Of a DNA stretch of 11,790 nt, positions 4,980 through 11,790 are shown one piece after another. The stretch spans positions 1-11,790 of the forward strand of contig CAJKFZ010000071.1 in assembly GCA_905199285.1 (NCBI GenBank). Direction: 5' to 3'. Under the pieces are notes generated by a model. The model did no database searches, was not told the DNA's origin, and saw only the letters and a list, made by a program, of their open reading frames with translations. The stretch comes from an uncultured Ruminococcus sp. GTDB lineage: Bacteria; Bacillota; Clostridia; Oscillospirales; Ruminococcaceae. The stretch's first letter is position 1. Every line of letters starts with the position of its first letter. A program made the position numbers and the translations under genes.

Positions 4980-7120
4980 GCTGGTTTATTGCTATTGTAA
5001 AGATTGTAATAAACACCTTTACGTTCCAATAGCTCGCTATGTGTACCATATTCGCAGACCTTTCCATTTGAAAAAACGTATATTCTGTCTGCATCTATAA
5101 TTGTTGAAAGCCTATGAGCTATAACTATCTGCGTACAGCCCCTGCTTCTGAGATAATCTGCTATTTTAGCCTCATTTTCATTGTCAAGACTACTTGTTGC
5201 CTCATCAAGGACCAGAACTTTCGGGTCGTGAATCAAAGCTCTTGCAAGAAGTATCCTCTGTCGCTGACCGCCTGAAAGATTCATTCCCATTTCAGATATC
5301 ATGGTATCATATTTCATCGGCATATTTTCTATTTCCTGGTCTATGCAGGCATATCTGCAACACTCTTTAACACGTTCAGGATCAATTTTTTCACCTGTCA
5401 TAACGATGTTATCATAAATGGACTTATTAAAAAGCATCGCATCCTGTGGAACTATACCAAAACATCCGCATATTTTTTCTTTGTCGTAATCTTTAAGGGG
5501 TATACCATCAAAAAGTATCTCTCCCTCATCATAGCTATATAGACCGGTAATAAGCATACTGAGTGTACTTTTTCCGGAGCCGGAGCTTCCTACAAAGGCA
5601 ACTCTTGAACCGGCTGGAATATCAATATTTATATTTTCGAGTACATTTTTAGCTGATTTATTATAAGCGAACGAAAGATTGCGGATAGAAATGTTACCTT
5701 CCTTCAGCTCCCCGTCATAGGTTGCGTTGTTTTCTTCCTCATTTGAATACCAGATATCACCAATTCTGTTAAGATACCCGTCAGTGGTAACAAACTGCAA
5801 ATACGTCGAAACGATTTGTGAAATATAGCTCAGAAAACTAACACATATTGACTCAAATGCAATTGCTTCACCGAGTGTCAGTATCCCATTGAAATACATA
5901 CCTATTCCGCAAAGCAATATGAATATCGGAGCAAAAACCGTGATAACACTGTTGATAGCATTCTGTATACTGGAAATAACGATCTTCTTCCTGAAAGCGG
6001 CAACAGCCTTATCATAAAACTTTTTCCAGATTGAAAATGTGTGTTCTTCAAGACACGAAAGTTTTATTGATTGGATAGAATAAATCGTCTCAACTTGTGC
6101 GGACTGCATATGACTTTTTTCGGATATTTCGTCATTTATGGTCTTTCTCAGCTTCGGTTGGATATAAACTGTTACAATAACATTGAGAATAAAAAATGCA
6201 AGTGCAATAAGTGAGAGTATCACGGATTTATTGAGCATGTAACCCAACGTTACTATAAGCGTTGCAATATCAATAATGCCAGCGATGATCTGTCCAGCTA
6301 TCAATTCTTTTACAACTGATGTACAGGAAAGTCTGAAAAGCAGATCGCCCACAGGACGTTGTTCAAAAAACTTATATGGTAATTTCAACAGGTGTTTATA
6401 AGTATCAGCTTCGAGTCGATATCCGATCAACACATTTAATGTTGCAAGCCGCAAGCTTTTTAAAATTCCGACTGCAAAATATCCTGCTGCGAAACCAACA
6501 GCTGCATAAATATACATTTTCATGCTGTTAAAACTGCTTGACGCAACAGCTTTATCAACTATTTTCTGTATAAAAACAGGAGTTGCAAGTGATACAGTAA
6601 ATGTAAGTATCAAAAGGATCATTACCTGCAAAATAAGGAATTTTTTGTTTTTAAGAGTCGATATAGCCTCTTTCCAAACATTATATTCACTCTTTTTTAC
6701 AGGCACAAAGTTTTCAGTAAGCTTTGCTGTTAATATGATACCAGAGAAGTGTTCCTGAAATTCCTCCGTAGTCATTGTGATACTTCCGTCACCGGGATCT
6801 TTTATGCTGAATATACCTTTTTTGTATTTCTCAACAACAACGTAATGTTTGTTATCCCAAAATGCGATAACAGGTTCTTTAAACATTTTAAAACCCATCG
6901 CATCAGCGATCTTGAACACCTTGGTTTCAAGACCTCTTTTTTCAAGGATCTCCTTGATACGTCTTAAATTCATACCGTCTCTGCCGACATCTGCATCTTC
7001 CTGCAAACTTTTGAGTGACTCTTTACTTTTATAGTATTTAAGGATCATAAGGCAGCAGCATAACCCGCATTCGGTTTGTGTAACCTGTTTGACAAGAGGC
7101 ACACTAAATCTGTGTTCCAT
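4976..7120 (-). CDS. lanT: LanT: peptidase-containing ABC transporter for the lantibiotic precursors
   Basis: A 714-residue membrane protein that removes double-glycine leaders and exports the cyclised peptides using ATP. The N-terminal C39 peptidase (1-130) shows Cys18 in QTECGLCC, His92 in NKHYVVVEKY and Asp108 in IKDPGDG. The membrane domain (about 155-450) has hydrophobic spans near 160-185, 203-222, 275-320 and 390-440. The ATPase domain has Walker A GSSGSGKST (511-519), the Q-loop near 559, signature LSGGQ (615-619), Walker B VLVLDE (635-640) and the switch His669. All catalytic residues are present. The start ATG 7120 is chosen: GGGGGTG lies 5 bases upstream, 13 bp separate it from the lanM2 stop, and QVTQTECG then sits at the usual distance from the N-terminus. 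A longer in-frame ATG (7198) lies inside lanM2 and is not favoured. The enzyme likely serves both precursors. Confidence 0.96.
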   Translation of the reverse strand: MEHRFSVPLVKQVTQTECGLCCCLMILKYYKSKESLKSLQEDADVGRDGMNLRRIKEILEKRGLETKVFKIADAMGFKMFKEPVIAFWDNKHYVVVEKYKKGIFSIKDPGDGSITMTTEEFQEHFSGIILTAKLTENFVPVKKSEYNVWKEAISTLKNKKFLILQVMILLILTFTVSLATPVFIQKIVDKAVASSSFNSMKMYIYAAVGFAAGYFAVGILKSLRLATLNVLIGYRLEADTYKHLLKLPYKFFEQRPVGDLLFRLSCTSVVKELIAGQIIAGIIDIATLIVTLGYMLNKSVILSLIALAFFILNVIVTVYIQPKLRKTINDEISEKSHMQSAQVETIYSIQSIKLSCLEEHTFSIWKKFYDKAVAAFRKKIVISSIQNAINSVITVFAPIFILLCGIGMYFNGILTLGEAIAFESICVSFLSYISQIVSTYLQFVTTDGYLNRIGDIWYSNEEENNATYDGELKEGNISIRNLSFAYNKSAKNVLENINIDIPAGSRVAFVGSSGSGKSTLSMLITGLYSYDEGEILFDGIPLKDYDKEKICGCFGIVPQDAMLFNKSIYDNIVMTGEKIDPERVKECCRYACIDQEIENMPMKYDTMISEMGMNLSGGQRQRILLARALIHDPKVLVLDEATSSLDNENEAKIADYLRSRGCTQIVIAHRLSTIIDADRIYVFSNGKVCEYGTHSELLERKGVYYNLYNSNKPA

Positions 7121-7133
7121 CAGTACACCCCCA

Positions 7134-10100
7134 TTATTCAAGCTTAAGGAACGATGGCAAACTACTGTCAACTTCATTAAGACAGGCATATCCGACACCG
7201 GTAAGTCCTATCATAAGACCTGTATATTTCTGACAGAGGACCTTCTCATTGATTTCAATACCATCAAGATACTTCTCATAAAGGTCTGCAAATACACTTT
7301 TACAACTTGAAATAAGGTTTTCATCTTTTACAGATTCGGCATACATTTTAAGTATGAAAATATTTCCAAGATCGCCGTGGCAATAAGAAACAGCAGTACC
7401 GATACAATCATTTTTAACAAGCGTAGCAGCAGCTTCAAGTTCCTCATCGAGTTCATCATCATGGTATCCAAGGTCTTTCAACATACTTTTCTCAAGTAAA
7501 ATACCCGCTGTGCCATGACACCAACTGGTCATAAAATTTTTCTTATCCATTGCTGAATACCAGCCTGTTATCTTACCGTCACACTTCGCGCGAAATTCCC
7601 TTCTTTCATATTCAAGAAGATCCCTGAACAGAGTAAGAGCCTTTTCATTGTGGGAGATAAGATAATACTCGTAAATATACGGCAAAGCTCCGGAAATACC
7701 ATGTGAAAAACCACAAAGCTCAAAGAAAAGTTCTTCGTTTTTATATACCGATTCGTAAATGAGCTCGAAACACTTCTCAGCCTCATCCAAAGCAGTCTTC
7801 TTCAGCTTTTCATAAGTTGTATTTCTTATGATATTCAAAAGAACGGCAAATCCACCGGATGTTCCTGAAATAAGATCGATCCTTGATGATTCCTTGACTG
7901 CAAATTCATATATGTAATGCAGTTTATCAGAAATAAAATCTCTCAGCTCATTGTCATTGTCATTTTCCGAAATTTTACTAAGTACATAGAAAGAGCCTGA
8001 AATTCCGGTAAATGCGCCTGTGTTATTCTGATAATTAAATGTTCCTGACTCCATGACCCGCATAACAGGTTCGAGAGTTTCATAAGAAGCATCAATAAAT
8101 CTTTTTTCACCGCTTACCTTTCCGAGATAATAAAGATACAACGCCATTCCACATGAACCATTATATAATTCAATATCAGAAATACAATTGGTATAGTCGT
8201 CGTTATCACAACGTTCAATAGAACAGCCGAAGAAAAATCTTTCTTTTCTTCCCCTGTTATTGATTCCCGGGATACTTCTCTGCTCGATAAGATAATCTCC
8301 GATCCTTACAGATGCTTCTAAGAGTTGCTCGGTATTCTCTTTTTTGGCAGATGAATTGTAAAAACTGATCTTGCAATAATCATGATCATCATCCGACACA
8401 TAGTAACTTGACTTTATAAAATGTATCTGGACCGAAAGATCTGTCTCCGAAAAATTATTGATCTTTTCAATAAATTCTTCTTTCGGAGAATTATCAAGAG
8501 CATTTTCATAAACCGTGCCATTACCATTTACGACATATTTTTCAGAGAAATTCGTATAATATATCGGAACACATCTTGAAATAAGCGAGGCGGTTTCATA
8601 TTCATTCAAGTTTATATTTGTCTTAATAAAACCTGTGCGTGAAAACAGAAATCTTGCAAAAACCTCGCTTCTCATAAAATCAGGATGTGTTGCAATATTC
8701 AGCAAGCTCGCATAAACCATTGTAGCTTTAAGTACAATACGGTTATACGTATGATCGAAAAGAGAGACAACTTTTTTGATAAAGCTCTCTTTATTATTCA
8801 TGATGCAGCGATAAGCTGTTTGAAATCCCCAGACAATTTCGCTGGAAAATTCTCTCGGCTCTGCTTCTTTTCCGTCAAGAACAGGTGAATTATTTGAACT
8901 TTCAACATTTATGGCGCATTTAACCATTTGCATATTGTCAGAATCGATATTATTCAGATCGTATCCGAAAAATGGTGATTCCTGAGCTGCACTTCCCGAC
9001 ATTCCGCCGATGCTGAAATTCTTTTTCTCATTATTTTTTCCCTTTATATTGATATATGCAGGGAGCAGTCCGATTCCGCAAACAGACTTATTGATGTAAT
9101 TTTTTATATTCAGATAAGCACAGTTTTTGTCATCAAGGTGTAAAACATCCGGGAGTATACAATGGAAAAGTGTCTCAGTATCAATAATCACAGGATCAGG
9201 ACCGGAAGCAATGATATTTTCAAAATGGCAGTCGCTCATATTGCAAGCATAAAGCAATGCCATAAGAATACCGGACTTTTTATAAAAAAGCTTTAGTTCT
9301 TCTTTGTCCTTTACCTCTGAATGTTCGATAAACTCAGTAAAGCCGTATCCGTCACAGCAGATTATCCGGATCTTACGCAGCCTGTACTTTTTGTCGATCA
9401 TACTATTCATATGATCTATCAAAGTCTGGAAAGCCTGATCACTTTCAAGTGAATGTGGTTTATATACAACGTTTCCACTCTCAAAAACAAGAACTGTAAC
9501 ACTGCGACCGTCTTTATGTGCATCGCCGATGGAAAAATTTACATACAGCAAACTTCCGGGATCTTTTCCGAAGAAGAATTTATCTTTTATTTCATCTATA
9601 TTTTCAGAAGTATTTGCAAGTATATCCTTGACAAAATCAGCTGTCTGTTCAACTGATTTTGTAATAATGGAATACATAAGTTTATATTCATTATGAAGCT
9701 GAGAAATATATTGTTCGTCCGTCAGAAGTTTTTCACTAAAGAAATCAAAGCGTTCTTCGGGAGTATTTCCAATCAACATTCCCTGTTCTTTTGCAATTTC
9801 GAGCTCAAATACAAGAACTCTGATGCCGATATTATAAAGATTGGAATACATTTTACAAATAATATCCGATACAAGACTTTCAACATCATCAGTAAGACCG
9901 CACCTGGCGGCAGCACTATATATTTCAGGATATTTTTCACTAATAAACGCAGCGAAATATGAAGAAAATCTCAGATTATTTTCTTTCAGGATACTAAGAG
10001 TTTTTTCATAGCATTCATTTTTCAGGATATTTTCTGCATCGTCCTCTTTGCACTCTTTTCTGAACTCATTTATTAAAAAATCACCGGACAAACTACAATT

Positions 10101-10193
10101 TCCAATAAGAAATTTTTCCAATTCATCATAATTTTTGAATTCAGGATAAAGTGAAAGCATATAATTAGTTATCTGACTGTTTTCTACTTTCAA
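7134..10193 (-). CDS. lanM2: LanM2: class II lanthipeptide synthetase (complete)
   Basis: A bifunctional synthetase of 1019 residues that phosphorylates and eliminates Ser/Thr, then adds Cys to make (methyl)lanthionine rings. Numbered from the TTG start, the kinase-like dehydratase shows GDAHKDGRSVTVL, Lys245 in VVYKPHS, CHFENI (about 322-327) and Asp338-Thr-Glu340 in IDTETLF. The C-terminal LanC cyclase shows FSHGISG (His831), SWCHGTAG (Cys892) and SYCHGDLG (Cys938-His939), the zinc and catalytic set. Length is typical for LanM. TTG 10193 is chosen because GGAGAG lies 6 bases upstream; an in-frame ATG at 10229 would add 12 residues but has no ribosome site. The gene overlaps the end of lanM1 by 29 bases and precedes lanT by 13 bp, implying translational coupling. 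Which precursor it modifies cannot be read from sequence. Confidence 0.96.
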   Translation of the reverse strand: MKVENSQITNYMLSLYPEFKNYDELEKFLIGNCSLSGDFLINEFRKECKEDDAENILKNECYEKTLSILKENNLRFSSYFAAFISEKYPEIYSAAARCGLTDDVESLVSDIICKMYSNLYNIGIRVLVFELEIAKEQGMLIGNTPEERFDFFSEKLLTDEQYISQLHNEYKLMYSIITKSVEQTADFVKDILANTSENIDEIKDKFFFGKDPGSLLYVNFSIGDAHKDGRSVTVLVFESGNVVYKPHSLESDQAFQTLIDHMNSMIDKKYRLRKIRIICCDGYGFTEFIEHSEVKDKEELKLFYKKSGILMALLYACNMSDCHFENIIASGPDPVIIDTETLFHCILPDVLHLDDKNCAYLNIKNYINKSVCGIGLLPAYINIKGKNNEKKNFSIGGMSGSAAQESPFFGYDLNNIDSDNMQMVKCAINVESSNNSPVLDGKEAEPREFSSEIVWGFQTAYRCIMNNKESFIKKVVSLFDHTYNRIVLKATMVYASLLNIATHPDFMRSEVFARFLFSRTGFIKTNINLNEYETASLISRCVPIYYTNFSEKYVVNGNGTVYENALDNSPKEEFIEKINNFSETDLSVQIHFIKSSYYVSDDDHDYCKISFYNSSAKKENTEQLLEASVRIGDYLIEQRSIPGINNRGRKERFFFGCSIERCDNDDYTNCISDIELYNGSCGMALYLYYLGKVSGEKRFIDASYETLEPVMRVMESGTFNYQNNTGAFTGISGSFYVLSKISENDNDNELRDFISDKLHYIYEFAVKESSRIDLISGTSGGFAVLLNIIRNTTYEKLKKTALDEAEKCFELIYESVYKNEELFFELCGFSHGISGALPYIYEYYLISHNEKALTLFRDLLEYERREFRAKCDGKITGWYSAMDKKNFMTSWCHGTAGILLEKSMLKDLGYHDDELDEELEAAATLVKNDCIGTAVSYCHGDLGNIFILKMYAESVKDENLISSCKSVFADLYEKYLDGIEINEKVLCQKYTGLMIGLTGVGYACLNEVDSSLPSFLKLE

Positions 10194-11790
10194 ATTGATC
10201 TCTCCATAATTTCCGGACTTTAATTGCATTTACTGAAGGCAGACTATTGTCATAAACACGAAGTAATTCATAGCCCACACCTGATATTCCCGTCATAAAT
10301 GAAGGCACAGCAGGCATTGATGCAAGTCCTGATTTAAATCCATTTTTTTCTATATCAACAATAAACTTATCAGCGGCTTTCTCAGCTGCTTTAATAAGTT
10401 CATTATTGCCGAGTTTTTTTCCGAAAGTTATCAGCATATCAATACTGCCAAACACACCATGACACAGACAATGATCAAGTTCATCAGAAAGACCTCGTGT
10501 CATAAGGCACTTTATTCCCCATTCAATATCACGATCAACGTTGATATCAATAAGATCTTTTATCATCAATCTTGAAAGTGCTATTCCGGGTGCTCCATGA
10601 CACCAATATGCACCAAAGGCATTTTCTTTTCTGAGATCCAACCAGTTTTCTTCTTTTTCAGAAGAATAAGAGTTCTCTTTTTCCACAAGCTTTTCCGCAA
10701 GTTCAATGAATCTTTTATTGCTGATATGAGCGCCATACTCTGCAAGAGCAAGAGAAATTCCTGCATAACCATGTGCAAAACCTGTCATAAACGGCAGTTC
10801 ATCGTTCTCGACCATATTAAAAAGCTTGTTTCCGATAACATCAAGGATCTCATCGATTGCCTTTACGTGTACATTTTTATTAATTCTTACAAGTGCTGTG
10901 ACTGCACCTGAAAGACCACTTACCAGATCCACTTTCATCTGCAATTCAGGAAGTTTTTCCAAAACTTTCTCTGCATGACCTTCAAGCTTTTCCAAATATT
11001 CATTTTCACCTGTAAAAGAGTACAACCAATACAGAATATATAATGTTCCAACTGTACCAACAAACAGGGAAATATCCTTAATATCCTTTATAAGACCGAG
11101 TTCTTCAAAACCATTAAGTCCCTTTTTGGCAATATCAAGCCATTTCTGATTTTGTGTACACTTCCATAAACTAAGGAAGAACAGGATATTTCCTCCGCCA
11201 TCATATATTTTAGTATTACAAATATCAAGAAGATATCTGTCACTTGAGGTTTCGGTATACCACGCCATGAAACGTCCGTCAGCCGATTCTATTGTTGTTT
11301 CACAAATATGCTCAGCAATCTTTTCGGCAGCCTCTAAAAGATCGGTACTCAGAACTAATTTTTCATTTGGTAAATGTCTGCCAAAATTTTCACGTTCGTC
11401 ATCAGCTCTGTAATTTGTACTTATTGACATTCTTATGTAATTTTTCTGCTTTTTGATATACGCATCATCAATTTTTTCAAACTGACGAGCCACAGACTCA
11501 TACGGGGTATGCTCATTATAATTTTCAATTACGCTGTCATCAGCAATAATGTCATTGCTGCAAACATTTTGTCTGAAAAGAGGAATATCATTTCTCATCA
11601 GAGCTTTTACTTCAAGTATAATTCTTTTACGCTCTTTTTCATCGTTTTCAAAATGCGTATTGAGTTTTGAAAACAATTTTATTCTTAATTCGTCGGATGT
11701 ATAAAATTTAGGAGCATAAGAGACCTGAAGAAATTTTCCGTAAAATGCCGTTGGACGCAGAACACGACGTATTAAGAATAAAATTGTTTT
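10165..11790 (-). CDS. lanM1: LanM1: class II lanthipeptide synthetase (C-terminal part, runs off the right edge)
   Basis: The reading frame is open to the window edge, so 541 residues are visible and the start lies outside. The upstream stretch RRVLRPTAFYGKFLQ plus SYAPKFYTSDELRIKLFSKL matches, position for position, the late dehydratase region of LanM2 (NRIVLKATMVYASLLNIATH), and LMRNDIPLF is the usual LanM boundary motif. This rules out a TTG at 11676 as the real start. The LanC-like cyclase follows, with YDGGGNILFF, TGFAHGYAG (visible His340), YWCHGAPG (Cys397) and CLCHGVFG (Cys443-His444); all zinc/catalytic residues are kept. The kinase active site is not in view. Two LanMs in tandem with one alpha and one beta precursor match haloduracin-type systems. 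The final residues at the edge (KTILFL) are doubtful because they lie in an inverted copy of 11670-11689. Confidence 0.95.
   Translation of the reverse strand, partial: KTILFLIRRVLRPTAFYGKFLQVSYAPKFYTSDELRIKLFSKLNTHFENDEKERKRIILEVKALMRNDIPLFRQNVCSNDIIADDSVIENYNEHTPYESVARQFEKIDDAYIKKQKNYIRMSISTNYRADDERENFGRHLPNEKLVLSTDLLEAAEKIAEHICETTIESADGRFMAWYTETSSDRYLLDICNTKIYDGGGNILFFLSLWKCTQNQKWLDIAKKGLNGFEELGLIKDIKDISLFVGTVGTLYILYWLYSFTGENEYLEKLEGHAEKVLEKLPELQMKVDLVSGLSGAVTALVRINKNVHVKAIDEILDVIGNKLFNMVENDELPFMTGFAHGYAGISLALAEYGAHISNKRFIELAEKLVEKENSYSSEKEENWLDLRKENAFGAYWCHGAPGIALSRLMIKDLIDINVDRDIEWGIKCLMTRGLSDELDHCLCHGVFGSIDMLITFGKKLGNNELIKAAEKAADKFIVDIEKNGFKSGLASMPAVPSFMTGISGVGYELLRVYDNSLPSVNAIKVRKLWRDQFESRKQSDN
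10200..10205 (-). promoter_or_regulatory. Shine-Dalgarno supporting a TTG start for lanM2
   Basis: GGAGAG 6 bases before TTG 10193, inside the lanM1 coding sequence. The alternative ATG (10229) is preceded by GCCTTCAGTA with no comparable site. Confidence 0.6.
11670..11689. repeat. Arm of a perfect 20-bp inverted repeat near the window end
   Basis: AAAACAATTTTATTCTTAAT here is repeated exactly, in inverted orientation, at 11771-11790; the match extends a few bases inward (CGTCG) after one mismatch. This arm encodes RIKLFS of LanM1, a position consistent with LanM2, so it is the authentic copy. Confidence 0.85.
11771..11790. repeat. Second arm of the inverted repeat, the last 20 bases of the window
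   Basis: Exact reverse complement of 11670-11689, ending exactly at the last base. It codes KTILFLI in the lanM1 frame, just before the conserved RRVLRPT. A perfect fold-back at a sequence end is a common signature of a chimeric read or contig end, but a true repeat cannot be excluded. Confidence 0.8.

Noticed and set aside
7121..7198. Extended lanT start at ATG 7198
   Set aside because: It lies within lanM2, has no ribosome site, and places extra residues before the C39 motif; ATG 7120 has a GGGGGTG site and fits family spacing.
5000..10160. Several 60-90 codon plus-strand frames inside lanT and lanM2
   Set aside because: They are antisense shadows of well-supported coding sequence, without ribosome sites or recognisable motifs.
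11674..11676. TTG at 11676 as the start of a short, stand-alone LanC-like protein of 503 residues
   Set aside because: The frame stays open to the window edge and the upstream residues (VLRPTAFYGKFLQ) match the LanM2 dehydratase region, so this is the tail of a full LanM.
1..11790. CRISPR arrays, tRNA, rRNA or riboswitches
   Set aside because: No regularly spaced repeats, cloverleaf-like or rRNA-like sequence was seen on either strand by eye.

Overview
The window looks like a piece of a low-GC Firmicutes genome, most likely a Ruminococcus-type clostridium. This rests on strong AGGAGG-type ribosome sites, AT-rich coding sequence in the biosynthetic region, and a two-LanM two-peptide lantibiotic layout like that known from Ruminococcus flavefaciens (flavecin). 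The taxon is inference, since no rRNA or housekeeping gene is present.

Left third (1-4013, + strand): nested mobile elements. An IS4-family element (inverted ends at 66-84 and 3995-4013, intact-looking DDE transposase at 2747-3991) has been split by an IS21-family element (147-2664) inserted between its left end and its transposase. The IS21 copy has 90-bp terminal inverted repeats with 2 mismatches, TG...CA tips and a 5-bp CCACT target duplication. It is dead: istA has an internal segment of about 219 bp flipped onto the minus strand plus a deletion that removes the third catalytic acid, and istB is frameshifted. A small third ORF overlaps the end of istB. Flanking the IS4 element are scraps of older genes: a possible IS3 orfA leucine-zipper fragment on the left, and a four-cysteine YgiT/MqsA-like zinc-finger relic on the right, followed by a hairpin terminator.

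Right two-thirds (4423-11790, - strand): a class II two-component lantibiotic operon. In transcription order it has a first LanM (C-terminal 541 residues visible, running off the right edge), a complete second LanM, a LanT transporter with an N-terminal C39 double-glycine peptidase, then two precursor genes. The first precursor (78 aa) carries the mersacidin/lacticin-type lipid II motif (CTYSHEC), so it is the alpha peptide. The second (59 aa) has a core opening AFTTWTC and ending NCPTTACSDDC, like the haloduracin/lacticin 3147 beta peptides. Each LanM presumably dehydrates and cyclises one precursor, and LanT cuts both after Gly-Gly and exports them; the mature pair would act together on Gram-positive cell envelopes. 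lanM1-lanM2 overlap and lanM2-lanT are 13 bp apart, so these are one transcript. The precursors lie last, behind a hairpin that overlaps the lanT stop codon. No immunity (LanFEG/LanI) or regulatory (LanRK) gene is visible; the operon start lies beyond the right edge.

The last 20 bases are a perfect inverted copy of 11670-11689 and may be a contig-end fold-back.
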